The notes: a model not told the origin generated them from the sequence alone. Shown: positions 18,803 through 27,999, counted from the stretch's first letter. The stretch is DNA of 64,000 nucleotides from Mycolicibacterium senegalense (GCF_019645875.1 NZ_CP081000.1:3038001-3102000); one strand, 5' to 3'. Program-made: numbers and translations.

Positions 18803-19693
18803 TCAGTTGGCAGGACGGTTCGACGGTGACCAGCTCCGCGGGTCGATGCGGCCGTTGTACAGCGGTAGGGCGATCGGGCGGTCGGATGGTCCGAACTGCT
18901 CCCACATGCGGTTGGTGCCGGCGGTGCCGCGCTCACGTACGGCGGCAACGGCCCCGAAGTCCAGGCTCTGGTAGAGCACGCCCGGGGCATCGCCTGAGTC
19001 CTCTTGGAGCACAGCACCTTCCGGGTCGACGATGATGCTGCAACCCTTGCCGATCGGACCGGCGCAGTTGACACTCACCGTGAACACCTGATTCACAATG
19101 GAATTGGCGCGGGCAAGCACCAGTTCTTGACTCCGGTCGTCGGTGGTGGTCTTGACGACATTGACGATCACGTCGGCCCCCATCCAGGCGAGATGGCGGC
19201 TCACCTCCGGGAACCAGGCGTCGTAACAGATGGACAGCCCGAGCCGCCCGACGTCAGGAATGTCGACGGTGACGAAACGGTCGCCGGGCGCGTACTGCTC
19301 GAACGGCCGCCACGGGAAGACCTTGCGGTAGGACGCCACGAGCCGTCCGTCGGGCGCGAATACCGGTGCGGTGTTGAACAATTCGCCGTTCTCTCCGCGC
19401 TCACAAAGCGAGCCCGGAATCAGCCAGGCGTCGGCCGCGCGGGCCACCTCACCGAGGGCGGCGCACAGGGGGCCGTCAAGTGGTTCGGCGGCAGCGTCCA
19501 ACATGTCGGCGTCTTCGGTGCCGAACAGGTGAATCTCGGGATAGACGATCAGAGCCGGGCCCGTCACCGCAGACCGCACCCGAAGTACGTCGTCGGCGAA
19601 CTGGGCGACGGTGTCGTTGCGGCCGAAGACCGGCAGGCCGGCCACGTCGAGCGGCGCGGCCTGGACCGCAGCCACCGTGATCGTTGCAGACAC
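18803..19693 (-). CDS. nitrilase/amidohydrolase superfamily protein
   Basis: 296 residues with the complete Glu-Lys-Cys triad: E in Y-P-E-I-H, K in S-Y-R-K-V-F-P-W, and C in S-I-C-Y-D-A-W-F-P-E. It hydrolyses a carbon-nitrogen bond in an amide or nitrile; the exact substrate is unknown. The GTG start follows GGAGG by 4 nt. It is the first gene of an operon with the APC permease and diverges from a GntR/FCD regulator, which suggests a regulated nitrogen-scavenging unit with import and hydrolysis of one compound (inference). Confidence 0.85.
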   Translation of the reverse strand: MSATITVAAVQAAPLDVAGLPVFGRNDTVAQFADDVLRVRSAVTGPALIVYPEIHLFGTEDADMLDAAAEPLDGPLCAALGEVARAADAWLIPGSLCERGENGELFNTAPVFAPDGRLVASYRKVFPWRPFEQYAPGDRFVTVDIPDVGRLGLSICYDAWFPEVSRHLAWMGADVIVNVVKTTTDDRSQELVLARANSIVNQVFTVSVNCAGPIGKGCSIIVDPEGAVLQEDSGDAPGVLYQSLDFGAVAAVRERGTAGTNRMWEQFGPSDRPIALPLYNGRIDPRSWSPSNRPAN

Positions 19694-19717
19694 AGAACCT
19701 CCGACGCATTAATAACC

Positions 19718-19763
19718 CAGAATGAGCGAATTTAGCCGAGATATTAGTTCAGTATGAGCAAAT
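19718..19763. promoter_or_regulatory. paired direct repeats, probable GntR operator
   Basis: CAGAATGAGCGAAT (19718-19731) and CAGTATGAGCAAAT (19750-19763) differ at two positions and are spaced by exactly 32 bp, about three helical turns. They lie between the divergent amidohydrolase (19693) and GntR (19793) genes, where a dimeric regulator could bind both on one face of the DNA. Confidence 0.55.
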
Positions 19764-19792
19764 AGGGCAATAGCTGACGTACCCTGAGGCCC

Positions 19793-20554
19793 ATGACGTT
19801 GCAGGTGGGTGAAGCGCATCCGGCGCTGAGCGCCCCCGCAGTCGCGGGCATCACCCGGCTCAGCGCGGCCGACACAGTGCGGGCCCGCCTCGAGCTGGCC
19901 ATGGAGCTGGGACTCATGGCCGAGGGGGAACGGTTACCCGCCGAGCCCGACATCGCCCGAGCCCTCGGCGTCAGCGTCGCAACTGTCCGCCGGGCCCTGC
20001 AGACGATGGCCGATGAGGGCCTGGTGGTTCGCCGCCGCGGCCGGGCCGGCGGGACGTTCGTCGCGCACAGCGGTGTCCAGGCCATGCCCGCAACCGATCG
20101 CCCCTCGGCCACGTACCGCGCCGATGCCCTCGAGGTGCGCCGCCTCATCGACCTGCGGGCACTGGCCGAGGACGCGCTCAGTGCCGCTGCGGCTCAGGCC
20201 GCCACCGATGCGCAACTCGATACGCTCGCGGCGATCGTCGCCGAGGCCGCCGCATCCACCGACTGGACCGGCTTCCACAGTGCCGATCAGCGCTTCCACG
20301 AATCAGTCGCGGCGGCAAGCGGTCTCGACTGGGCGATGCACACCTACTGCGACGTACTGCACGGGCTGTACCGGTACTTCATTCCATACCCGATCGACTA
20401 TCTGCACCAGTCCAACCGTGAGCACGCCCAGCTGGTGGAGGCGCTGCGCAGACGTGACAGCCGGGCCGCCTCAGAGATTGCCCGCAATCACGTGCTGTCG
20501 TTGCACAACACGATGTATGTCGGCCTGCCGCAGCCGGCGAACGTGCCGGGCTAG
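19793..20554 (+). CDS. GntR family regulator, FCD type
   Basis: 253 residues. The N-terminal winged helix has L-P-A-E-P-D-I-A-R-A-L-G-V-S-V-A-T-V-R-R-A-L (about residues 44-65), and the C-terminal part is the all-helical FCD ligand domain with D-Q-R-F-H-E-S as metal/ligand-contact segment. Such regulators sense small acids or amino-acid derivatives. TACCCT (19780-19785) ends 7 nt before the ATG, so the mRNA is probably leaderless. It likely controls itself and the divergent amidohydrolase-permease operon through the paired repeats at 19718-19763. Its 3' end overlaps the convergent exporter gene by 4 nt. Confidence 0.85.
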   Translation: MTLQVGEAHPALSAPAVAGITRLSAADTVRARLELAMELGLMAEGERLPAEPDIARALGVSVATVRRALQTMADEGLVVRRRGRAGGTFVAHSGVQAMPATDRPSATYRADALEVRRLIDLRALAEDALSAAAAQAATDAQLDTLAAIVAEAAASTDWTGFHSADQRFHESVAAASGLDWAMHTYCDVLHGLYRYFIPYPIDYLHQSNREHAQLVEALRRRDSRAASEIARNHVLSLHNTMYVGLPQPANVPG

Positions 20555-21468
20555 CGGCGTGCCGCCGGCGCTTCGACCGCGGTGACCACCGAATCGTCGA
20601 CATCGCGCGGCGCCCTCGACGTCTGCCAGGCCCGAACCACCAGGGCTGCCCACCCCGCCACGATGAGCGTGTAGATCCCAGTCGACCACGGCCAGTGCAC
20701 GCCGAAGTAGTGCACCAGTTTCTGGCTGTTGGTCAGCAAGATGACCCCGCCGACAGCCGTACCGAGCAGCGCGGGATTGATCCGGCTGACCAACCAGGCG
20801 GCAATCGGCGCGGCGATCACGCCGCCGACCATGAGCCCGAGCACCACGGGCCAGTTCTCCAGGAACTCCTGGCGCAACCCGACCAGGAAACCGATCGACG
20901 CCGACACCGCGACCAGGAACTCCGAAGCGCTCACCGAACCGATGACGGTCCGCGGCGCGGTCTTGCCCTGCGACAGCAGGGTGCTGGTGGTCACCGGGCC
21001 CCAGCCGCCGCCACCCGACGCATCGATGAAACCGCCGAACAGGCCGAGCGGGGCCAGGAACTTCGCACTGTGGCTCGTGCCGTGCTCCCCCAGCGTCAGC
21101 GGCTTGCCCAGCGAGAAACGCAACAGCACGTAGAGTCCGATGCCCAGCAGGATCGCCGCCATGAGCGGTGCGGCCGACTCCGTGGACAGCGACGACAGCA
21201 CCGTGGCACCGGCGAACGCACCTGCCGCGCCGGGGATCCCGAGCTTGGCCACCATGGGCCAGTCGATGTTCTTGAAGCGCCAATGCGACACCGCCGACGC
21301 CAGTGTCGTGCCGACCTCAGCCAGGTGCACCGCCGCGCTGGCCTGCGCCGAAGCGACACCGCTGAGCACCAGCAGGGTCGAGGCCGTGACACCGAAGGCC
21401 ATCCCGAGGGCACCGTCGACCAGCTGGGCCCCGAGGCCGACGAGCGTGAAGATCAGAAGCGAACGCAT
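20551..21468 (-). CDS. TauE/SafE family sulfite/organic-anion exporter
   Basis: 305 residues, about eight membrane helices in two repeated halves. The family's glycine-rich pattern appears as G-L-G-A-Q-L-V-D-G-A-L-G-M-A-F-G-V in the first helix and G-G-F-I-D-A-S-G-G-G-G-W-G-P-V-T in the middle repeat. Members export sulfite, sulfoacetate or similar anions. A second, different TauE/SafE gene lies 222 bp upstream on the same strand. Substrate unknown. Confidence 0.82.
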   Translation of the reverse strand: MRSLLIFTLVGLGAQLVDGALGMAFGVTASTLLVLSGVASAQASAAVHLAEVGTTLASAVSHWRFKNIDWPMVAKLGIPGAAGAFAGATVLSSLSTESAAPLMAAILLGIGLYVLLRFSLGKPLTLGEHGTSHSAKFLAPLGLFGGFIDASGGGGWGPVTTSTLLSQGKTAPRTVIGSVSASEFLVAVSASIGFLVGLRQEFLENWPVVLGLMVGGVIAAPIAAWLVSRINPALLGTAVGGVILLTNSQKLVHYFGVHWPWSTGIYTLIVAGWAALVVRAWQTSRAPRDVDDSVVTAVEAPAARR

Positions 21469-21525
21469 GGGTTCGGCTGCTTTCGATTGTGGTCGCGAAA
21501 CGACCTGACGATTGACGGGCGCGGA

Positions 21526-21636
21526 TCAGATGCGCGCGCGACACCATTCGTCGAAAGCCATCAACCGGCGCGACGGCCAGAACGGCTCGAGAGCAGCAAG
21601 GGCAGACGGTGCGGTGCGGTATGCGCGCTCGGCCAC
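21526..21636 (-). CDS. candidate 36-aa small ORF upstream of the exporter
   Basis: GTG start, 36 codons, TGA. The peptide has an Ala-rich start and a Trp/Phe/Arg-rich second half (E-P-F-W-P-S-R-R-L-M-A-F-D-E-W-C-R). It fills the gap before the TauE/SafE gene at 21468 and ends 57 bp before it. A purine-rich GAGGGAGAGGGG precedes the start. It could be a leader peptide or a small protein; the only evidence is the frame, the position and a non-random composition. Confidence 0.25.
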   Translation of the reverse strand: MAERAYRTAPSALAALEPFWPSRRLMAFDEWCRARI

Positions 21637-21690
21637 CGGCCACCCCTCTCCCTCGTCGTTAGACAGACTGATCAAGACTACAAGAGGGGC

Positions 21691-22482
21691 TCAGACCGTG
21701 AGCAATCGGTACAGCCCGATCAGGCCCACCACCACGATCACGGCGCGCAAGGCGTTCGGCGACAGCCGGCGACCGTAGTGCGCACCCAGGAAGCCGCCGA
21801 TCAACGAACCGACCGCGATCAGCCCCGCTGCTTCCCAACTGATCCGGTCGAACGCCACAATCGTGTACGCCAGCGCGGCCACGATGTTGACCAGCAACGA
21901 CAACAGGTTCTTCGCCGCGTTCATGCGCTGCATGGATTCCGGCAGCAGCGCGCCCATCACCGCGATCAGCAGGATCCCCTGGGCCGCGGTGAAGTAGCCG
22001 CCGTAGACACCCACGGCAAAAGTGCCGATCACCAGCACCACCATGCGTTGCGCGCTCACGTGATCGGCGGACTGCCCCGAGGCCTCCGCGCGCCGCCGCG
22101 CCCAAGCCTGAATCCTCGGGCCGACCACCACCAGGATCAACGCCAGGATCAGCAGGACCGGCACCACGGTGACGAACACCTTCTCCGGAAGGTGCAGCAG
22201 CAGCCAGGAACCCAGCCCCGCGCCGATCAGCGAACCGGGAATCTGCCAGCGCAGTCGCTTCCACTGCCCCCGCAACTCCCGCCGGTAGCCCCAGGTGCCC
22301 GAAACCCCGCCGGCGACCAGACCGACCGCATTGGACATCGTCGAGGTGACCGGCGGAATTCCCAGCGCCACCAGCGTCGGGAAGGTGATCAGCGTGCCGG
22401 AACCGACGATGGCGTTGATCGCACCCGCACCGACACCGGCCAGCGCGATCAGGATCATGTGGGTGACGGACACTCGGGCCAC
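21691..22482 (-). CDS. TauE/SafE family exporter, second copy
   Basis: 263 residues, about eight membrane helices. The first repeat has G-A-G-A-I-N-A-I-V-G-S-G-T-L-I-T-F-P and the second G-G-Y-F-T-A-A-Q-G-I-L-L, the conserved glycine/threonine pattern of the family. It is not closely similar to its neighbour at 20551-21468, so this is a pair of distinct family members rather than a tandem duplicate. It lies downstream of der on the same strand, separated by a hairpin over the der stop. An anion-export role is by family only. Confidence 0.82.
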   Translation of the reverse strand: MARVSVTHMILIALAGVGAGAINAIVGSGTLITFPTLVALGIPPVTSTMSNAVGLVAGGVSGTWGYRRELRGQWKRLRWQIPGSLIGAGLGSWLLLHLPEKVFVTVVPVLLILALILVVVGPRIQAWARRRAEASGQSADHVSAQRMVVLVIGTFAVGVYGGYFTAAQGILLIAVMGALLPESMQRMNAAKNLLSLLVNIVAALAYTIVAFDRISWEAAGLIAVGSLIGGFLGAHYGRRLSPNALRAVIVVVGLIGLYRLLTV

Positions 22483-22531
22483 CCTATCGGCCCAACTTGT
22501 GTGCGTTTACCGGCGCCCACCGCCGCTCGAT

Positions 22532-22565
22532 GCACCCAAATCGCGGGCTAGCGCTTCTTGGGTGC
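22532..22565 (-). terminator. stem-loop spanning the der stop codon
   Basis: GCACCCAA (22532-22539) and TTGGGTGC (22558-22565) are perfect complements around an 18-nt loop that itself can pair CGC with GCG and that contains the der stop. No U-tract follows. It may weakly end the der transcript or protect its 3' end. Confidence 0.3.
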
Positions 22566-23966
22566 GCCCCTCTTCTCGCGCACCCGGACATTGATGCGCA
22601 CCGGGCTGCCCTCGAAACCGAACTGCTCACGCAGGCGGCGCTCCAGGAACCGGCGGTAGCCGGCCTCCAGGAACCCCGAGGTGAACAGCACGAAGGTCGG
22701 CGGCCGGGTGGCGGCCTGAGTGGCGAACAGAATCTTGGGCTGCTTGCCGCCACGCACCGGCGGCGGCGTCGCGGCCACCACCTCTTTGAGGAAGTTGTTC
22801 AGCTGGCCGGTCGAGATCCGCTTGTCCCAGGACGCCAGTGAGGTCTCCAGAGCCGGCACCAGTTTCTGCACCGCCCGGCCGGTCATCGCCGAGATGTTGA
22901 CCCGCGGCGCCCACTGCACCTGCACCAGTTCCCGATCGATCTCTTTGTCCAGCAGGTAGCGCCGGTCCTCGTCGACCAGATCCCACTTGTTGAATGCGAT
23001 CACCAGGGCCCGCCCGGCATCGATCACCATCGACAGCACCCGCAGGTCTTGCTCGGTCAGCGGCTGCGAGGCATCGATCAGCATGATCGCCACCTCGGCC
23101 GCATCAATCGCGCCGTGAGTGCGTACCGAGGCGTAGAACTCGTGTCCGCTGGCCTGGCCCACCTTGCGGCGCAAGCCCGCGGTGTCGACGAAACGCCAAG
23201 TCTTTCCGCCCAATTCGATCAGCGAGTCGACGGGATCGACCGTCGTACCCGCGACGTCGTGCACGACGGACCGCTCGTCGCCGGCCAACCGGTTCAACAG
23301 CGAACTCTTGCCGACGTTCGGCTTGCCCACCAGCGCCACGCGACGTGGTCCGCCACCACCGCTGCCGGCCACCTCCGACACTTCGGGCAGCTTCTCCATC
23401 ACGGTGTCGAGCAGATCGGCCACCCCGCGGCCGTGCATGGCGCTGATCGCGTGCGGCTCACCGATGCCCAGCGACCACAGCGCCGCGGCGTCGGCTTCAC
23501 CCCGTTGGGTGTCAACTTTGTTGGCCGCCAAGAAAACCGGCTTGCCCGACTTGCGCAGCATCCGGGCCGCGGCCTCATCGGCGGAGGTGGCACCGACCAC
23601 GGCATCGACCACGAGGATGATCGCGTCGGCGGTGCGCATCGCCACGAGCGCCTGGTCGGCCACCAATTGCTGCAGGCCCTTGGCGTCGGGTTCCCATCCC
23701 CCGGTGTCCTGCACCGTGAAACGGCGGCCCAACCAGTTCGCGTCGTAGGACACCCGGTCGCGGGTGACCCCGGGGATGTCCTGCACGACGGCTTCGCGAC
23801 GCCCCAGGATCCGGTTCACCAGAGTCGATTTCCCGACATTGGGCCGACCGACGACGGCCAGCACCGGCGGCGGCGAGGCGGCCTCCTCCAGCACCTCGGC
23901 GACTTCGTCGCTGAACTCCCAGTCGCTTTCGTCCGACCAGGTGCCGTCTCCGTCAGAGACGCTCAT
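22548..23966 (-). CDS. der: ribosome-assembly GTPase Der (EngA)
   Basis: 472 residues with two consecutive GTPase domains, each with its P-loop (G-R-P-N-V-G-K-S near residue 41 and G-K-P-N-V-G-K-S near residue 214), switch D-x-x-G motifs (D-T-G-G, D-T-A-G) and N-K-x-D motifs, then a KH-like C-terminal domain with a basic tail. Der is essential for 50S subunit maturation. An acidic N-terminal extension of about 35 residues precedes the first domain, as in other actinobacteria. The start overlaps the cmk stop by 4 nt, so der is the last gene of the parA-scp-rlu-cmk-der series. Confidence 0.95.
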   Translation of the reverse strand: MSVSDGDGTWSDESDWEFSDEVAEVLEEAASPPPVLAVVGRPNVGKSTLVNRILGRREAVVQDIPGVTRDRVSYDANWLGRRFTVQDTGGWEPDAKGLQQLVADQALVAMRTADAIILVVDAVVGATSADEAAARMLRKSGKPVFLAANKVDTQRGEADAAALWSLGIGEPHAISAMHGRGVADLLDTVMEKLPEVSEVAGSGGGGPRRVALVGKPNVGKSSLLNRLAGDERSVVHDVAGTTVDPVDSLIELGGKTWRFVDTAGLRRKVGQASGHEFYASVRTHGAIDAAEVAIMLIDASQPLTEQDLRVLSMVIDAGRALVIAFNKWDLVDEDRRYLLDKEIDRELVQVQWAPRVNISAMTGRAVQKLVPALETSLASWDKRISTGQLNNFLKEVVAATPPPVRGGKQPKILFATQAATRPPTFVLFTSGFLEAGYRRFLERRLREQFGFEGSPVRINVRVREKRGAPKKR

Positions 23967-24649
23967 CGCCGCACCCCCGCATGCTGGGTCACCAGGTCGA
24001 GAAGGTGTGCCACGACCTGTGTTTGGTCCATGTCGCTGGTGTCGACCACCAGGGCATCGTCAGCCGCGCGCAACGGCGACACGGCCCGGGTGGAATCGAG
24101 GTGGTCGCGCCGCTGCACGTCGGCCAGCACGGCCTCATAGTCGTCGGGCAGCCCGCTCGCGACGTTCTGGGCGTTGCGGCGCCTGGCCCGTTCCTCGGCC
24201 GAGGCGGTGAGGAAGATCTTGACGTCGGCCTTGGGCAGCACCACGGTGCCGATGTCACGGCCTTCGACCACCACGCGCCCGCCCGCGGCCGCAAACTCGC
24301 GCTGCAGCTCGACCAGCCGGGCCCGCACCCCGGGCACCGCAGAGACCGCCGACACCGCGCGAGTCACCTCGTCGCCGCGGATCTCGTCGGAGACGTCTTC
24401 ACCGGCCAGATACGCGCGATCCTCACCGGGATCCGAACCCACCCCGATCACCGCGCCCGACGCCACCGTGTCGATCGCCGCGGCATCGCCGAGATCCGTT
24501 CCGGCGCGCAGCACCGCCAGCGTGACGATGCGGTACATCGCGCCGGTGTCCAGGTAGCTCGCACCCAGGGCTTGCGCCAAACCTCTTGATACCGAGGACT
24601 TTCCGGTCCCGGCCGGCCCATCGACCGCTACCACCAGAGATCCGCTCAC
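23963..24649 (-). CDS. cmk: cytidylate kinase
   Basis: 228 residues. The P-loop G-P-A-G-T-G-K-S-S is at residues 11-19, followed by Y-L-D-T-G-A-M-Y-R, the CMP-binding signature, and later [11 protein letters not shown] and the lid R-R-x(3)-Q. It phosphorylates CMP and dCMP to the diphosphates. The GTG start overlaps the rluB-like stop (GTGA), and the stop overlaps the der start, so translation is coupled on both sides. Confidence 0.95.
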   Translation of the reverse strand: MSGSLVVAVDGPAGTGKSSVSRGLAQALGASYLDTGAMYRIVTLAVLRAGTDLGDAAAIDTVASGAVIGVGSDPGEDRAYLAGEDVSDEIRGDEVTRAVSAVSAVPGVRARLVELQREFAAAGGRVVVEGRDIGTVVLPKADVKIFLTASAEERARRRNAQNVASGLPDDYEAVLADVQRRDHLDSTRAVSPLRAADDALVVDTSDMDQTQVVAHLLDLVTQHAGVRR

Positions 24650-25389
24650 ATTCCCACCGCCTGATAAAGCTCGCCGACTTCCTTGCGGCTGAGCGCCCTG
24701 ATACTGCCCGGCCGCTGGTCGCCGAGCGCCACCGAACCGATGTCGGTGCGGACCAGTTCCTGCACCGGGAAATCCACCGCGGCCAGCATTCGCCGCACGA
24801 TGCGGTTGCGGCCCTCGTGCAGGGTGACCTTCACCAGGGTTTTACCCGGCACGGTGTCCACCACCGCGAAATCGTCGACATGAGCGGGGCCGTCGTCCAG
24901 TTCGACACCGGCGCGCAGCTTCTTGCCCAGCCCCCGCGGCACAGTCCCGATCACGGTCGCCACATAGGTTTTCGGAATCTCGTACGACGGGTGCATCAGG
25001 CGGTGGGCGAGCTCCCCGTCGTTGGTCAGCAGCAGCAGCCCCTCGGTGTCGGCGTCGAGCCGGCCGACGTGAAACAGCTTCTTGTTGCCCCGAACCCGGT
25101 GTTCCACCAGGTCACCCACGCAGGGGCGGCCCCGCTCGTCGGACATCGTGGACAGCATGCCGCGGGGTTTGTTGATCGCCAGGTACACCAGGGTGTCGTC
25201 GAGCACCACCCGCGAACCGTCCACCCTGATCTCGGCCGTCGCTGGATCGACCCGCGTGCCGAGCTCGGTCACCAACCGGCCGTCCACCTCGACGCGGCCG
25301 TCGGTGATCATCCGTTCGGCCACCCGCCGGGAGGCAATTCCGGCCTGGGACAACACTTTCTGCAGTCGCACGCCTTCTTCGTCAGCCAT
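24646..25389 (-). CDS. rluB: rRNA pseudouridine synthase, RluB/RsuA family
   Basis: 247 residues. An N-terminal S4 RNA-binding domain ([15 protein letters not shown]) is followed by the catalytic domain with [17 protein letters not shown], where the first Asp of the motif is the nucleophile, and G-R-N-R-I-V-R-R-M. It converts a uridine of 23S (or 16S) rRNA to pseudouridine. The start is set at the ATG 1 nt after the scpB stop; an upstream in-frame start lies inside scpB. The exact site modified cannot be told from sequence, so the symbol is by homology. Confidence 0.88.
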   Translation of the reverse strand: MADEEGVRLQKVLSQAGIASRRVAERMITDGRVEVDGRLVTELGTRVDPATAEIRVDGSRVVLDDTLVYLAINKPRGMLSTMSDERGRPCVGDLVEHRVRGNKKLFHVGRLDADTEGLLLLTNDGELAHRLMHPSYEIPKTYVATVIGTVPRGLGKKLRAGVELDDGPAHVDDFAVVDTVPGKTLVKVTLHEGRNRIVRRMLAAVDFPVQELVRTDIGSVALGDQRPGSIRALSRKEVGELYQAVGM

Positions 25390-25390
25390 G

Positions 25391-26128
25391 TCAGTCCTTG
25401 TCCACGTCGAAGGCCATCGGCTGGTCGCCACCAGACGAACCGCCGTTGAGTTTGGCGAAACGCGGCTCATCACCGAGAGATTCGCTCAGATCGTCGATCA
25501 CGTCGACATCGGGCAACAGCGGTGCGATGTCGGGCAGATCGGACAGCGAGGTCAAGCCCAGCCGCTCCAGGAACAACTCGGTGGTGGCGAAGGTGGCCGC
25601 ACCGGTGTCGGGGTCGGTACCCGCCTCGGTGATCAGACCGCGCGCCACCAGGGTGCGCATCACGGCGTCCACGTTCACGCCGCGCACCGCGCTCACCCGC
25701 GCCCGGGTCACCGGTTGCCGGTAGGCCACCACGGCCAGAGTCTCCAGGGCAGCCCGGGTCAGTTTGGATCGGGCTCCGTCGAGCAGCAGCCGCTCGACGT
25801 ATGGGGCGTACCGCGCCCGGGTGTACATCCGCCAACCGCCGGCGGCCTCGCGCAGGTCGATGCCGCTGTCCCGGGCCGCCAGTTCCTCGGACATCAGGCG
25901 CAGTTTGGCCATCACCCGGTAGGCGGGCTGCTCGGTCGCCGAGGCCAGCGCATCCACCGTGACGGGCGTGTCCACCACCAGCAGCAGCGCTTCCAACACA
26001 GCGCCCAGCTCAGAGTCTTCGAGCTCGGGAACCGTCGCCACATCGATGCCCAGGTCATCTCCGACCGGGGTCACCTCACCCGGGGCATCATCGGACCGCT
26101 CTCCGGAATCGGAGATCTCGTCAGTCAT
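25391..26128 (-). CDS. scpB: segregation and condensation protein B
   Basis: 245 residues. Two winged-helix domains are visible (L-G-A-V-L-E-A-L-L-L-V-V-D-T-P-V and L-T-R-A-A-L-E-T-L-A-V-V-A-Y-R-Q-P-V-T-R), with the second motif being the best ScpB hallmark. Acidic tails stand at both ends. It pairs with ScpA to link the heads of the SMC condensin. The gene sits 8 nt after scpA and 1 nt before the rluB-like gene in the expected operon order. Confidence 0.93.
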   Translation of the reverse strand: MTDEISDSGERSDDAPGEVTPVGDDLGIDVATVPELEDSELGAVLEALLLVVDTPVTVDALASATEQPAYRVMAKLRLMSEELAARDSGIDLREAAGGWRMYTRARYAPYVERLLLDGARSKLTRAALETLAVVAYRQPVTRARVSAVRGVNVDAVMRTLVARGLITEAGTDPDTGAATFATTELFLERLGLTSLSDLPDIAPLLPDVDVIDDLSESLGDEPRFAKLNGGSSGGDQPMAFDVDKD

Positions 26129-26136
26129 TGTTCTCG

Positions 26137-27000
26137 CTATTCTTCCGCATCAGCGGTGGCCAGATGTTCGCTGGTAGGCCGATCTCCGGTCCACGAAACC
26201 TGGAGCACTCCAAGCGGTTCTGGTTGCTCGAATGCTACCGCCTTGGCTCGGAACAGTTCGAGCAGCGCCAGGAAGCGGCCGACGATCTGAAGCCCGTCGG
26301 TGCACTCTGCCACGAGTTCGGCGAAAGTCGCCCATTCGCCGATCCCGCGCTGTTCCAGCAGGGCAATGATGCGGTGGGCCTGTTCGGGCACCGACACCTT
26401 GGGCGCGTGGATGTGGTCGGTGCCGACCGTCGGCACCGGCCGCGGGGTGAGGGCGGCGGCCGCGATCTCGGCGAATCTGCCGGCGTCGACGCCGAGCATC
26501 ACCTCGGGCAGCAGGTCGGAGTACCGGTCTTCCAGGGACACCGCCCGCGGATAGCTGCGCAGGGCCGCAGCCTCCAGTTCGGCGAACATCAACGCGACGT
26601 TCTTGAACGCGCGGTACTGCAAAAGGCGCGCGAACAGCAGGTCACGGACCTCCAGAAGCGCGAGATCCTCCTCGTCGTGCACCTCGCCCGACGGCAGCAG
26701 CCGCGCGGCCTTCAGGTCCAGCAGCGTGGCCGCGATGACCAGGAACGTCGTGGTCTCGTCCAGCTCCAGGCGGGCGCCGATCTCTTTGGTATAGGCGATG
26801 AAATCGTCGGTGACCTGGTGCAATGCCACCTCGGTGACATCGAGGCGGTGCGCGAAGATCAGCTGCAACAGCAGGTCGAACGGTCCCTCGAAGTTGGTGA
26901 GCCGAACCTGGAAGCGGTTCTGCTGGTCACCGGTGGGCTCCCCGGCCGCGGCAGCTGATTCGGCACCATCGGTGGTCGGGGTGTTCAGGACATCGTTCAC
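26137..27000 (-). CDS. scpA: segregation and condensation protein A
   Basis: 287 residues. The kleisin N-terminal domain is plain: F-E-G-P-F-D-L-L-L-Q-L-I (about residues 38-49) and the helical bundle up to L-L-D-L-K-A-A-R-L-L, then a variable centre and the C-terminal winged helix (F-A-E-L-V-A-E-C-T). It bridges the SMC dimer heads with ScpB during chromosome organisation. The ATG overlaps the parA-like stop by 4 nt, and scpB follows after 8 nt. Confidence 0.95.
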   Translation of the reverse strand: MNDVLNTPTTDGAESAAAAGEPTGDQQNRFQVRLTNFEGPFDLLLQLIFAHRLDVTEVALHQVTDDFIAYTKEIGARLELDETTTFLVIAATLLDLKAARLLPSGEVHDEEDLALLEVRDLLFARLLQYRAFKNVALMFAELEAAALRSYPRAVSLEDRYSDLLPEVMLGVDAGRFAEIAAAALTPRPVPTVGTDHIHAPKVSVPEQAHRIIALLEQRGIGEWATFAELVAECTDGLQIVGRFLALLELFRAKAVAFEQPEPLGVLQVSWTGDRPTSEHLATADAEE

Positions 27001-27905
27001 GCGCCGAACCGGTCGATGACTTCGCGCGCCAGCGATCGGTAAGCCACCGCACCCCCGGACTTGGGCGCCCAGGTGGTGATCGGCTCGCCGGCCACACTGG
27101 TCTCCGGGAACCGCACGGTCCGGGTGATCACGGTGTCGAACACCAGATCGCCGAACCGTTCCACGACACGGGCCATCACCTCACGCGCGTTGACGGTGCG
27201 GGGGTCATAGCGGGTCACCAGGATGCCGCTGATGGACAACTTCGGGTTGAGCCGGTCGTGCACCTTGTCGACGGTGTCGGTCAGCAGAGCCAGCCCCCGC
27301 AACGAGAAGTACTCGCATTCGGTGGGGATGATCACACCGTCGGCGCAGGCCAAGCCGTTGACGGTGAGCAGGCCCAGCGACGGCTGGCAGTCGATCAGCA
27401 CGTAGTCGTAGCGGTCCAGCACCGGATACAGGGCACGGGCCAGTGACTGCTCGCGGCCGACCTCGTTGACCAGCTGGATCTCGGCGGCCGACAGGTCGAT
27501 GTTGCTGGGCACCAGGTCCATGCCGCTGACCCGGGTCTTGATCACCACGTCGTCGATCGACACCCGCGGTTCGACCAGAAGGTTGTGCACCGTGTGCTCG
27601 AGCTCGTAGTGCGGCACTCCGAGACCGGCCGACAGTGCGCCTTGGGGGTCCAGGTCGACCAGCAGGACCCGGCGACCGTACTCGGCCAGGCTGGCGCCCA
27701 GGTTGATGGTCGAGGTGGTCTTGCCGACCCCGCCCTTCTGGTTGCACATCGCGATGACTTTGGCCGGACCGTGAGTGGAACGCGGTTGCGGTTCTGGAAT
27801 GTCGCGCGGCGGCCGGCCCGTCAGACCGAGCTCGGGCACGTTGTGTTCGAAGAGGCCGTCGTGTGCGCTGTCGTCGTTCACGCCAGACCGCCACCGGTCC
27901 GGCAT
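26997..27905 (-). CDS. ParA-family ATPase next to scpA
   Basis: 302 residues. The deviant Walker A motif C-N-Q-K-G-G-V-G-K-T-T (about residues 53-63), L-V-D-L-D-P-Q-G-A and I-D-C-Q-P-S-L-G-L-L-T mark a ParA/Soj ATPase. This is the second, scpAB-linked ParA of mycobacteria rather than the parAB gene near the origin. Its partner is unknown; a role in chromosome organisation follows from the operon. A disordered N-terminus of about 45 residues precedes the ATPase. GTG at 27881 is an alternative start. Confidence 0.9.
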   Translation of the reverse strand: MPDRWRSGVNDDSAHDGLFEHNVPELGLTGRPPRDIPEPQPRSTHGPAKVIAMCNQKGGVGKTTSTINLGASLAEYGRRVLLVDLDPQGALSAGLGVPHYELEHTVHNLLVEPRVSIDDVVIKTRVSGMDLVPSNIDLSAAEIQLVNEVGREQSLARALYPVLDRYDYVLIDCQPSLGLLTVNGLACADGVIIPTECEYFSLRGLALLTDTVDKVHDRLNPKLSISGILVTRYDPRTVNAREVMARVVERFGDLVFDTVITRTVRFPETSVAGEPITTWAPKSGGAVAYRSLAREVIDRFGA

Positions 27906-27999
27906 CCCGCAGTCTTAACGCACATCCCGGCAAGTTTAACGTCGCTACGCAGCCAGGACGGGCAGACCCGCGGGCAATCAGACGCATATGGTGTGCGTC

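Noticed and set aside
21317..21643. Frame with a C-P-C-C cluster before the exporter, a possible cysteine-sensing leader
   Set aside because: There are only three Cys residues and no run of them, and the frame continues deep into the exporter gene rather than ending before it.
20695..22551. 618-codon open frame on the + strand
   Set aside because: It lies wholly antisense to two clear TauE/SafE genes; its product is Gln/Arg/His-rich low-complexity sequence typical of a GC-rich reverse frame.
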